Positions 39,717 through 48,015 of a stretch of DNA of 64,000 bases are shown in pieces. The notes beneath the pieces were generated by a model. It saw nothing but the letters and a program-made list of their open reading frames with translations, was not told where the DNA came from and ran no database searches. The stretch lies in the NCBI GenBank assembly GCA_900550285.1, contig URRW01000003.1, positions 1 through 64,000 of the forward strand. The letters are read 5' to 3'. The position numbers and the translations under genes were made by a program. The number at the start of each line of letters is the position of its first letter. Within the stretch, counting starts at the first letter, position 1. The DNA is from an uncultured Lachnospiraceae bacterium. Lineage in GTDB: Bacteria > Bacillota > Clostridia > Lachnospirales > Lachnospiraceae.

Positions 39717-41570
39717 ATGAAAAAAACAGGGAAAAAGGGAAAGCTGTACTGGCTTTTCGGAATCCTTCTGGTGCTGCAAGTGATTGCAGCACTCTGTTTT
39801 TGTATGAAAAAAACGGGATTCCATTATGACGAATATTATTCCTATTATTCCTCCAATGTGACGATAGGGCTTGTGCCGACGGATCGGGAGTGGAAGCCGG
39901 GAAGCGAGATTTACAATGAATTTGCGGTACTGCCGGGGGAGCAGTTTGATTTTGAAACGGTCGTGCGGATGCAGACCTACGACGTGCACCCGCCGTTTTA
40001 TTATCTGCTTCTGCACGGAGTGTGCTCCCTGACGCCGGGCGTGTTTTCAAAATGGCAGGGGCTGACGCTGAATCTGCTCTTTTTTATCGGAAGCTGGCTT
40101 GTGCTGGCGGCGCTTGCATGGCGGCTTGCGGGAGCAGGCAGGGAAGGCGCTGTGGAGGAGAGCGCTTCGGACAGGAACCTGCGGCTGCTGGCGGTTTTTG
40201 GCGTCTGCGCGCTGTTTGGCTTTAATCCGGCGGTCTATTCAGGCATTATGCTTGTGCGGATGTATATGCTGCTGGGGCTTTTGGTGCTGGCGGCGACGTG
40301 GCTGCATGTCAAAAGCCTGCAGGAGCGAAAAAGGGGCTGGCGTTTTTATGCGCCGCTGGCGGTCCTTGTGTATCTGGGCTTTCTGACCCATTATTATTTT
40401 GCGGTATACCTGTTTTTCCTTGCGGCGGCGATGGAGCTTTATCTGCTCTTTGAAAAAGCAGAGCAAAAAAGCTGGGGCCAGAAATGGAAGGACTGCATCG
40501 TTTACGCGGCGGTGGTGATCGGTTCGCTTTTGGCGGCGGTTTTGAGCTATCCCGCCTGTTTGGGGCATATTTTCAGGGGATACCGGGGAACCGAGGCGAT
40601 GGGGGCGTTTTTTGACCTTGGAAATACATGGGGAAGGCTGCGCTTTTTTGTGGGGCTTTTGAATGAATATGCCTTTGGCGGGCTTTTATTTGTGCTGATC
40701 CTTGTGCTGGTCGTGCTGGGAGTAACCGCGTGGACGCTTCAGCGGATAGAAAGGAAGCGTTTTGGGAGCGTGTCTGAAACGGCGGGACAGAAGGGAGCGG
40801 AAGACCCGGCGGCGCAAAAAGGAAGCGCGGCAGAAACTACGGGCGCAGCACAAAAACCGGCAGCCGGTTTCTGGGAGCGCTGCAGGGCGCTGTGGATTCC
40901 GGCGGCAGCGTCTCTGGGATATTTTGCGGTTGTGACAAAGACGGCGCTTCTGACGGCGGAGGAGGCGAACCGGTATCAGATCCCGGTATACGGCATGCTG
41001 CTTTTGCTGGCAGTCCTTTTATTTTTGATGCTCGTCCGGCATGTGTGCAGCGTCTGCAGGTTCGGAAGGGCTGCCGCCGGGGAAGGCGGGTTCGGGAAGG
41101 CTGTGTCCCTGAAGGGGCAGGGGACGCCGGAGAGCGGGTTTGCGAAAAAGGGCGTGTGCGCAGCTGCCCTGGCGTTCCTTGTTTTTCTGGCGTGCGGGCA
41201 GATTTACGGGCTGCTGGATGGAAAAGTGCTGTTTTTATATGAAGAGGATGCGGAAAACATCGCGTTTGCACAGGAAAATGCGGATGTGCCGACAGTTTAT
41301 TTTTATAATCCGGCGCTGCTGTGGATGATCTGGGACGATTCGCTGGAGCTGATGCAGTATGATGAAATTTATTTTGTAAGCCTTGCAGATACATCGGCGC
41401 TGGAGGACGAAAGGCTGGCGGAAGCAGAGCGGGTGCTCGTGTATACAGCGCGGACGGATGCTTCCGAAGCGGCGCTTAAGGCAGCGGCGGCGGGGATGGA
41501 GCAGCCCGCAAAGATTGAGAAGCTCCGGGAATTGCTGTATTGTGACCTTTATGAAATAAGAGTGGAATAG
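39717..41570 (+). CDS. Polytopic membrane protein, probable GT-C-fold glycosyltransferase
   Basis: A 617-residue membrane protein with about 10 hydrophobic helices. The first extracellular loop holds HYDEYYSYYS with Asp38-Glu39, and later DVHPPFYYLLLHG, both as in GT39/GT83-type lipid-linked sugar transferases. An Ala/Glu/Gly/Lys-rich loop near residues 350-385 is an unusual low-complexity insert. The C-terminal ~120 residues form a soluble outside domain. By family it would transfer a sugar from a polyprenyl-phosphate donor to a wall polymer or protein; donor and acceptor are unknown. It is coupled to rfbD, suggesting the rhamnose-containing glycan pathway. Confidence 0.75.
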   Translation: MKKTGKKGKLYWLFGILLVLQVIAALCFCMKKTGFHYDEYYSYYSSNVTIGLVPTDREWKPGSEIYNEFAVLPGEQFDFETVVRMQTYDVHPPFYYLLLHGVCSLTPGVFSKWQGLTLNLLFFIGSWLVLAALAWRLAGAGREGAVEESASDRNLRLLAVFGVCALFGFNPAVYSGIMLVRMYMLLGLLVLAATWLHVKSLQERKRGWRFYAPLAVLVYLGFLTHYYFAVYLFFLAAAMELYLLFEKAEQKSWGQKWKDCIVYAAVVIGSLLAAVLSYPACLGHIFRGYRGTEAMGAFFDLGNTWGRLRFFVGLLNEYAFGGLLFVLILVLVVLGVTAWTLQRIERKRFGSVSETAGQKGAEDPAAQKGSAAETTGAAQKPAAGFWERCRALWIPAAASLGYFAVVTKTALLTAEEANRYQIPVYGMLLLLAVLLFLMLVRHVCSVCRFGRAAAGEGGFGKAVSLKGQGTPESGFAKKGVCAAALAFLVFLACGQIYGLLDGKVLFLYEEDAENIAFAQENADVPTVYFYNPALLWMIWDDSLELMQYDEIYFVSLADTSALEDERLAEAERVLVYTARTDASEAALKAAAAGMEQPAKIEKLRELLYCDLYEIRVE

Positions 41571-41587
41571 GGAAACGGCGAATGGTT

Positions 41588-41632
41588 CCGCCCTCCGGCA
41601 AAGCTGCGTGCTGCCGGAGGGCGGAGCTGTTT
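41588..41632 (+). terminator. Terminator-like hairpin after GT-C gene
   Basis: CCGCCCTCCGGCA (41588-41600) pairs perfectly with TGCCGGAGGGCGG (41612-41624); only a short T stretch follows. Confidence 0.6.
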
Positions 41633-41709
41633 AAAGGGGCGTTTTTGAGTGAGATGATGTGGGGCAGGGGCTGGATTCCCAAATGTTTCATTGATTGTTT
41701 CCTTTTCGC

Positions 41710-41738
41710 TTGACATATATAGATGACCTATATATAAT
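41710..41738 (+). promoter_or_regulatory. Perfect consensus promoter of the padR operon
   Basis: TTGACA (41710-41715), 17-bp spacer, TATAAT (41733-41738): a full match to the sigma-A consensus, so repression must do the control. Confidence 0.88.
41716..41734. promoter_or_regulatory. PadR operator 1
   Basis: TATATAGATGACCTATATA is a dyad filling the space between the -35 and -10 boxes. It differs from operator 2 at one base. Confidence 0.72.
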
Positions 41739-41743
41739 CAAAA

Positions 41744-41762
41744 TATATAGATGATCTATATA
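41744..41762. promoter_or_regulatory. PadR operator 2
   Basis: TATATAGATGATCTATATA, with 7-bp arms, covers the expected transcription start. Its centre is 28 bp from that of operator 1. Confidence 0.72.
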
Positions 41763-41823
41763 CTATGATGTTTTCACACACAGGCGATGCACGGCATTGT
41801 GTCACATGGAAAAGGAGGCAAAT

Positions 41824-42165
41824 ATGGCACTGGAGAAAAGCCTTGTCTCGGGCAGCATGACGATGCTGCTTCTGGGACTGTTAAATGAAAAGGATATGTA
41901 CGGCTACGAGATGATCGAGAGCCTGCGGCGCAAGTCGGAAAATGTATTTGAGCTGAAGGCGGGCACGCTTTATCCCTTGCTTCACGGAATGGAGGAAAAA
42001 AATCTTCTGACGTCCTACGAGCAGGAGGCGGGCGGAAAGGTGCGCCGGTACTATCGCATTACGCGGGAAGGAAAGCGCTGCCTGAAACAGAAAAAAGAGG
42101 ATTGGGACACCTACGCAAAAGCGGTGGAGAGCGTGATCGGGGGTGCGGCATATGCAGGAATCTGA
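41824..42165 (+). CDS. PadR-family transcriptional repressor
   Basis: A 113-residue winged-helix regulator: LVSGSMTMLLLGLLNEKDMYGYEMIESLRRKSENVFELKAGTLYPLLHGMEEKNLLTSYEQEAGGKVRRYYRITREGKRCL matches the PadR core, followed by a short C-terminal helix as in PadR subfamily 2. It should repress its own operon through the two dyads in the promoter. The ATG at 41824 follows AAAGGAGGC. Its stop overlaps the start of the next gene, so the two are translationally coupled. Confidence 0.93.
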   Translation: MALEKSLVSGSMTMLLLGLLNEKDMYGYEMIESLRRKSENVFELKAGTLYPLLHGMEEKNLLTSYEQEAGGKVRRYYRITREGKRCLKQKKEDWDTYAKAVESVIGGAAYAGI

Positions 42166-43483
42166 ACCCCGCATCGCGGAATACGTCAGGCTGTGCGTCG
42201 GGCAGATGCGGTGCCGCGCGATGCGCCCCGTCGTAGAAAAAGAGCTGCGGGCGCACATGGAGGATCAGGAGGAAGCGTATCTGGCGGAAGGGAAAACGCC
42301 GGAGGAGGCAGAACGGCTGGCGGTGGCGCAGATGGGCGATCCGGTGGAAGCCGGGATGGGACTGGACCGGGTGCACCGTCCGCGGATGGACTGGAAGGCG
42401 CTGGGGCTGATCGGCGCGCTGGCTTTGGCAGGGATCGTGCTTCAGTTTATATGGGCAGGACAGGGCGGAAATATGCAGACGGCACAGCGCTTCGCCATAT
42501 GCACGGGGATCGGGCTTGTGCTGATGACCGGCGTGTGTTTTGCAGATTATACGGTGCTTGGAAAATATCCGAGGCTGTCATGGTGCGTTATGACCGCGCT
42601 GGCGGCTGCCGCCTATCTGGGAGCAGAGCGGATAAACGGCGCAGGCAGGGCGGGATACATGGTCATGCTGATGGTTCCGTGCTTTGCCGGGCTCGTATGG
42701 TTTTACCGCCGCCAGAGGTGGATCGGGATCGGAAAGGCGCTGGGCTGGCTGTTTTTGTCATGGGCGCTGCTGCTTGTGTGCGGCGGTCTGCAGGACGGAC
42801 TGATGGTAAAAATATGGCTGTGCGGCTGCGTCGCAGTGTTGGCGTTCGCGGTCGGAAAGGGCTGGTACGGCGTCAAAAAAGGCAAGGCAGCGCTGGTTCT
42901 TTTGATCCCGGCTGTTTTGGCAGGCTTTTATATCGGAAAACTGTTTTTGCAGGGGGCGACATATCAGACGGAGCGGTTAAAGGCGCTGTTTGGGATGATG
43001 GCGGGCAAGGCGGTTCCGGAGCAAATGAATTATCAGTGGCTGGCGGTGCGGGAGACGCTGGGGCAGCTTCGGCTTACCGGCGCGGCTGCTGTGAAGGCGA
43101 CCGGAGCAGTGCTTCCGGAAAATGAAAATTATGCGCTCCTGTGGATCTCAGAAAATTACGGGATCATTGCAGCCGTGATTGTGCTGGCGGTTCTGGCAGC
43201 GCTGGCAGGATTTTTGCTTTGGAGGGTTGGGAAGGAGAAAAACCGTCTGGGCGCACTGGCGGGAATCGGCTGTATCTATGTGTTTGCAGTATCGGCGGCG
43301 GTTCACGGGCTGGTAAATTTCGGGGTATTTCTGCCGGTTGACTGCGCGCTGCCGTTTCTTTCGATGAACGGCAGGCAGTGTATCGTGCTGTATGGGCTGA
43401 TGGGTGTCTGGCTGTCCGTATACCGGGGAAGCTATATCCGCCCGGAGCCGTCCGGGGCGCGTGCGGCGGTTTCCGGAAAATAG
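42152..43483 (+). CDS. Membrane protein: permease prefix domain plus FtsW/RodA/SpoVE (SEDS)-like region
   Basis: A 443-residue protein. The first ~70 residues (PRIAEYVRLCVGQMRCRAMRPVVEKELRAHMEDQEEAYLAEGKTPEEAERLAVAQMGDP) form the permease prefix domain often seen in PadR-controlled membrane proteins. About ten membrane helices follow, ending with LPENENYALLWISENYGIIAA and LPFLSMNGRQCIVLYGLMGVWLSVYRG, which match the C-terminal SEDS pattern. SEDS proteins are lipid II polymerases, but the Asp of their HTDF motif corresponds here to Asn326 and His is also replaced, so polymerase activity is doubtful. ATG at 42152 has GGGGGTG just upstream, inside the padR 3' end. Function beyond an envelope role is unknown. 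Confidence 0.78.
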   Translation: MQESEPRIAEYVRLCVGQMRCRAMRPVVEKELRAHMEDQEEAYLAEGKTPEEAERLAVAQMGDPVEAGMGLDRVHRPRMDWKALGLIGALALAGIVLQFIWAGQGGNMQTAQRFAICTGIGLVLMTGVCFADYTVLGKYPRLSWCVMTALAAAAYLGAERINGAGRAGYMVMLMVPCFAGLVWFYRRQRWIGIGKALGWLFLSWALLLVCGGLQDGLMVKIWLCGCVAVLAFAVGKGWYGVKKGKAALVLLIPAVLAGFYIGKLFLQGATYQTERLKALFGMMAGKAVPEQMNYQWLAVRETLGQLRLTGAAAVKATGAVLPENENYALLWISENYGIIAAVIVLAVLAALAGFLLWRVGKEKNRLGALAGIGCIYVFAVSAAVHGLVNFGVFLPVDCALPFLSMNGRQCIVLYGLMGVWLSVYRGSYIRPEPSGARAAVSGK

Positions 43484-43574
43484 GGGCTGAAACTTTTGCA
43501 AAAGGGCGCGGCAGCGGCGGCGCTGTCCATGAAAAGACCTATGAAAAATCCACGAAAAATTGATGAAAAAGTGC

Positions 43575-43602
43575 TTGCAGGAAGAATAAAGCATGGTATA
43601 AT
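43575..43602 (+). promoter_or_regulatory. glgP promoter
   Basis: TTGCAG at 43575-43580, 16-bp spacer, TATAAT at 43597-43602, about 70 bp before the start codon. Confidence 0.7.
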
Positions 43603-43674
43603 AAAAATACTGCGGCGCGGCAGAGTAAAAGAAATCTGCACGCGCCCGCTCCCGAAAAATAAGGAGGACGAATC

Positions 43675-46161
43675 ATGCTGAAGAAAGCACCGATGAAGTT
43701 TGATAAAGAGCTTTTCAAGGGCAGCGTTATAAACAATATCAAGACGCTGTACCGCAGGACGCTGGAGGAAGCGACTCCCCAGCAGGTATTTCAGGCTGTT
43801 TCCTATGCGATCAAGGACGTGATCGTGGACAACTGGATGATAACCCAGAAGGAATATGAGAAAAAAGACCCCAAGATGGTTTACTATATGTCGATGGAAT
43901 TTCTGATGGGGCGCGCTCTGGGCAATAACCTGATCAACCTTTGCGCATACAGCGAGGTTCAGGAGGCGCTGGACGAGCTGGGGCTGGATCTGAATCTGGT
44001 AGAGGACCAGGAGCCCGATCCGGCGCTTGGAAACGGCGGTCTGGGACGTCTGGCGGCATGCTTCCTGGATTCCCTTGCAACCCTGAACTATGCGGCATAC
44101 GGCTGCGGCATCCGCTACCGTTACGGCATGTTCAAGCAGGAGATCCGGGACGGTTTTCAGGTGGAAGTGCCGGACAACTGGCTTGCAGACGGCTATCCGT
44201 TTGAGCTGCGCCGTCCCGAGTATGCCAAGGAAGTTAAATTCGGCGGCTGGGTAAGCTCCTATGTGGATGAAAACGGACGCACTGTTTTTAAGCAGGAAGG
44301 CTATCAGTCCGTTAAGGCGATCCCTTATGATATGCCGATCGTGGGCTACGGAAACGGCATCGTGAACACCCTGCGTATCTGGGATGCGGAGCCGGTGGAG
44401 TGCTTCAGCCTGGATTCCTTTGACAAGGGCGACTATCAGAAGGCGGTGGAGCAGGAGAATCTGGCGCGCAATATCGTCGAGGTGCTGTATCCCAACGACA
44501 ATCATTACGCCGGAAAAGAGCTCCGCTTAAAACAGCAGTATTTCTTCATTTCCGCATCCGTACAGGAGGCGGTGGACAAATACATGCGTACCCACAAGGA
44601 TCTGAAGAAGTTCCATGAGAAAGTGGCGTTCCAGTTAAACGACACCCATCCTACGGTTGCGGTTGCCGAGCTGATGCGCGTCCTGATGGACGACTATTAT
44701 CTGACATGGGAAGAGGCATGGGACGTGACGACAAAGACCTGCGCGTATACGAACCATACGATCATGTCCGAGGCGCTGGAAAAATGGCCGATCGAGCTGT
44801 TCTCCCGCCTGCTTCCCAGAATCTATCAGATCGTGGAAGAGATCAACAGAAGATTTGTACTGCAGATCCAGCAGATGTATCCGGGCAATCAGGAGAAGAT
44901 CCGCAAAATGGCGATCATTTATGACGGACAGGTTAAAATGGCGCATCTGGCGATCGTGGGAGGCCATTCCGTCAACGGCGTGGCACGCCTGCATACAGAG
45001 ATCCTGAAGAATCAGGAGCTGAAGGATTTTTATGAAATGATGCCGGATAAGTTTACGAACAAGACAAACGGTATCACGCAGAGAAGATTTTTGCTTCATG
45101 CCAACCCGCTTTTGGCAGACTGGGTGACGGATCATGTGGGCGACGAGTGGATCACCGATCTTCCGGCTCTTTCCCGCCTGCGCGTTTATGCGGACGACGA
45201 GAAGGCGCAGCAGGAATTTATGAACATCAAGTACCGCAATAAGGTGCGCCTTGCAAAATATATCCGCGAGCATAACGGCATCGAGGTCGATCCCAGATCT
45301 ATTTTTGACGTGCAGGTAAAGCGTCTGCACGAGTATAAGCGTCAGCTTTTAAATATCCTTCACATCATGTATCTGTACAATGAGCTGAAGGACCATCCGG
45401 ATATGGAGTTCTATCCCAGAACCTTCATCTTCGGCGCGAAGGCGGCGGCAGGCTACCGCAATGCCAAGCTGACGATCAAGCTGATCAACAGCGTGGCTGA
45501 TGTGATCAACAACGATCCCGTTGTAAACGGCAGGATCAAAGTCGTATTTATCGAGAACTACCGCGTTTCCAATGCGGAATGGATCTTTGCGGCGGCGGAT
45601 GTTTCCGAACAGATTTCCACAGCCAGCAAGGAGGCGTCCGGCACAGGCAACATGAAGTTTATGTTAAACGGCGCGCTGACGCTTGGAACAATGGACGGTG
45701 CAAACGTGGAGATCGTGGAAGAGGTCGGCAAGGAAAACGCCTTCATCTTCGGACTGAGTGCGGATCAGGTAATCCAGTACGAAAACTTTGGCGGCTACAA
45801 CCCGATGGATATTTTCAACAACGATCAGGACATCCGCCGCGTGCTGATGCAGCTCATCAACGGAACCTATTCTGCAAACGATACAGAGCTGTTCCGCCCG
45901 CTGTACAACTCCCTGCTCAACACCCAGAGCACATCCAAAGCGGACACCTATTTCATCCTGGCTGACTTTAAGGCTTATGCGGAAGCACAGCGCAGGGTGG
46001 AGGCGGCTTACCGCGATGAGAAGAACTGGGCAAAGAGCGCGATCTTGAATGTTGCGAGCGCAGGAAAATTCAGCTCCGACCGCACGATCGAGGAATATGT
46101 GGAGGACATCTGGCATCTGGATAAGGTAATGCTTCCCCAGAAGCCTGAAAAGACAAAATAA
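43675..46161 (+). CDS. glgP: Glycogen/starch alpha-glucan phosphorylase
   Basis: An 828-residue GT35 enzyme that removes glucose from alpha-1,4-glucan as glucose 1-phosphate. The N-terminal VYYMSMEFLMGRALGNNLINL, the central ALGNGGLGRLAACFLDS and FQLNDTHPTVAVAELMRVL, and the pyridoxal-phosphate site EASGTGNMKFMLNGALTLGT with Lys661 are all intact. Length is normal. It stands alone between its own promoter and terminator. The glucose 1-phosphate could be handled by the phosphohexomutase at 4553-5977. Confidence 0.97.
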   Translation: MLKKAPMKFDKELFKGSVINNIKTLYRRTLEEATPQQVFQAVSYAIKDVIVDNWMITQKEYEKKDPKMVYYMSMEFLMGRALGNNLINLCAYSEVQEALDELGLDLNLVEDQEPDPALGNGGLGRLAACFLDSLATLNYAAYGCGIRYRYGMFKQEIRDGFQVEVPDNWLADGYPFELRRPEYAKEVKFGGWVSSYVDENGRTVFKQEGYQSVKAIPYDMPIVGYGNGIVNTLRIWDAEPVECFSLDSFDKGDYQKAVEQENLARNIVEVLYPNDNHYAGKELRLKQQYFFISASVQEAVDKYMRTHKDLKKFHEKVAFQLNDTHPTVAVAELMRVLMDDYYLTWEEAWDVTTKTCAYTNHTIMSEALEKWPIELFSRLLPRIYQIVEEINRRFVLQIQQMYPGNQEKIRKMAIIYDGQVKMAHLAIVGGHSVNGVARLHTEILKNQELKDFYEMMPDKFTNKTNGITQRRFLLHANPLLADWVTDHVGDEWITDLPALSRLRVYADDEKAQQEFMNIKYRNKVRLAKYIREHNGIEVDPRSIFDVQVKRLHEYKRQLLNILHIMYLYNELKDHPDMEFYPRTFIFGAKAAAGYRNAKLTIKLINSVADVINNDPVVNGRIKVVFIENYRVSNAEWIFAAADVSEQISTASKEASGTGNMKFMLNGALTLGTMDGANVEIVEEVGKENAFIFGLSADQVIQYENFGGYNPMDIFNNDQDIRRVLMQLINGTYSANDTELFRPLYNSLLNTQSTSKADTYFILADFKAYAEAQRRVEAAYRDEKNWAKSAILNVASAGKFSSDRTIEEYVEDIWHLDKVMLPQKPEKTK

Positions 46162-46194
46162 GCTCAGAAATAAAACGGCATAGATTGTTTCCGG

Positions 46195-46227
46195 GAAACG
46201 GCACGGCTTCGGCTGCGCCGTTTCTTT
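46195..46227 (+). terminator. glgP terminator
   Basis: GAAACGGC (46195-46202) pairs with GCCGTTTC (46217-46224), then TTTG. Confidence 0.65.
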
Positions 46228-46267
46228 GTGGTGTCTGTCAGAAAGTGCGGCTGTAAGGCTTCCATTT

Positions 46268-46642
46268 TTACTCCCACGGAAGCTTCCAGACCGTTTCCTT
46301 ACGCGCCATGGCGGCGTACTGGGACGGCGGCATGCCTGTAAGCTGCTTGAACCGGCGTGAAAAATAGTGCACGTCGGAATAGCCGAGCGCGTCCGCGATC
46401 TGCGAAATATTTAAGTCCCGGCGGACAAGGAGCTGCTTTGCCGCAGAGATTTTAAAGAGGGAAAAGCTGTGCATGACGCCGTTTCCGGTGTGCGCAAGAA
46501 AAAGGCGTTCCAGCTGGCTGCGTCCGATCCGGTTGTCCCGGCAGATGCGGGCGACGGAAAGCGGTTCGCGGATATGGGCAAAAAGATAGGTGCAGACGCT
46601 CAGATAAACGAGATTGTCCGGGAAAGAAGAAGGGGATTTCAT
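46268..46642 (-). CDS. Short AraC-type protein: DNA-binding domain only
   Basis: A 124-residue protein consisting almost only of the AraC double helix-turn-helix: SVARICRDNRIGRSQLERLFLAHTGNGVMHSFSLFKISAAKQLL and LNISQIADALGYSDVHYFSRRFKQLTGMPPSQYAAMA. The sensor domain is absent. The ATG at 46642 is preceded on its strand by AAAGGAG, so the short form appears genuine; the open frame upstream shows no homology to a sensor domain. It is divergent from the nahK-anSME operon and may control it, perhaps in a constitutive or MarA-like way. Confidence 0.78.
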   Translation of the reverse strand: MKSPSSFPDNLVYLSVCTYLFAHIREPLSVARICRDNRIGRSQLERLFLAHTGNGVMHSFSLFKISAAKQLLVRRDLNISQIADALGYSDVHYFSRRFKQLTGMPPSQYAAMARKETVWKLPWE

Positions 46643-46899
46643 GAAAGGACTCCTTTGGAAACATGTATTGAGATTGTTCTGAAATATTGGATACAGCGCA
46701 GAAAACAGGTAAAAACGTATACGGATACTGTTTTTATAGTACCAGAGCCTTGTCAGAAAAGACAGCAGGCGGCGGTTTTGAAAAAAATAAGATGTACAAA
46801 CCACCCGAAAGGATGTTATACTGGAATCTAGCAAAAAGCGCTGCGGGGGCGCGGATGTGTGCCGCTGCGCGCAGGATTTTTACATTGGAGGGTAAGTAT

Positions 46900-48015
46900 A
46901 TGGGAAACTTGAATATGGAAGAGATCAGGGAAAAGGTAGCGTCGCAGTTTGCGATGGAGGGAACCTTGAAGGAGGTGGCTGTTTTTGGGAACGGCCATAT
47001 CAACGACACGCTGCGCGCGACATGCGAACTGCCGGAGGGGGGCACAAAGCGCTACATCGTGCAGCGGATGAACGACGGCATTTTCAAAAATCCGGACGAG
47101 CTGATGGAAAATGTTATGAACGTCACTTCTTTTCTGCGTAAAAAGATCATCGCGGCGGGCGGCGATCCCGACCGTGAGACGTTGAATGTGATCCCGACAA
47201 AGGATGGGAAGAACTATCTGACGGACGAAAACGGGGATTTCTGGAGATGCTATATTTTTATTGAGGATGCGACGAGCTTCGATCAGGTGGAGAAGCCGGA
47301 GGATTTTTACAACAGCGCGGTGGCGTTCGGTAATTTCCAGAGGCTTCTGGCGGATTATCCGGCGGCGACCCTGCATGAGACGATCAAAAATTTCCACAAT
47401 ACCGTAAGCCGCTTTGCGGACTTTAAAAAGGCTGTGGAGGAGGACGTGGCGGGACGCGCAAAGGACGTTCAGAAAGAGATTCAGTTCGTACTCGACAGGG
47501 AGGCGGACTGCCATGTGATCTGCGACGCGCTGGCAAAGGGTGAGATCCCGCTGCGCGTTACCCACAACGACACGAAGCTGAACAATATCATGATCGACAA
47601 CCGTACCGGAAAGGGGCTGTGCGTCATCGACCTGGATACGGTAATGCCGGGCTCTTCCCTGTATGATTACGGCGATTCCATCCGCTTTGGCGCGAGCACG
47701 GGCGCGGAGGACGAGCAGAATCTGGATCTGATCTGGTGCGATCTGGAGCTGTTTGAGATTTATACAAAGGGCTATGTGGAGGGCTGCGGCGGCAGCCTGA
47801 CTGAAAAAGAGATCCGCATGATGCCGATGGGTGCAAAGCTCATGACCTTAGAGTGCGGCATGCGTTTTCTGGCGGATCATTTACAGAATGACATTTATTA
47901 CAAGATTCATCGTGAAAACCACAACTTGGACCGCGCAAGGACGCAGTTTAAGCTGGTTGCCGATATGGAGGCAAAATGGGATAAGATGAATGAGATCGTG
48001 GAGAAATATATCTGA
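46900..48015 (+). CDS. nahK: N-acetylhexosamine 1-kinase-like aminoglycoside phosphotransferase family enzyme
   Basis: A 371-residue kinase of the APH/choline kinase fold. The phosphate-loop region is GNGHINDTLRA, the catalytic loop RVTHNDTKLNNIMID and the metal-binding VIDLDTVMPGSSLYDYGDSIRFG. This pattern and length match NahK, which phosphorylates GlcNAc and GalNAc at C1. It would take the N-acetylhexosamine released by the GH112 enzyme. ATG at 46900 follows GGAGGG. Its stop TGA overlaps the start of the next gene (TGATG), a coupling between kinase and sulfatase maturase that suggests sulfated mucin-type glycans as the diet. Confidence 0.85.
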   Translation: MGNLNMEEIREKVASQFAMEGTLKEVAVFGNGHINDTLRATCELPEGGTKRYIVQRMNDGIFKNPDELMENVMNVTSFLRKKIIAAGGDPDRETLNVIPTKDGKNYLTDENGDFWRCYIFIEDATSFDQVEKPEDFYNSAVAFGNFQRLLADYPAATLHETIKNFHNTVSRFADFKKAVEEDVAGRAKDVQKEIQFVLDREADCHVICDALAKGEIPLRVTHNDTKLNNIMIDNRTGKGLCVIDLDTVMPGSSLYDYGDSIRFGASTGAEDEQNLDLIWCDLELFEIYTKGYVEGCGGSLTEKEIRMMPMGAKLMTLECGMRFLADHLQNDIYYKIHRENHNLDRARTQFKLVADMEAKWDKMNEIVEKYI

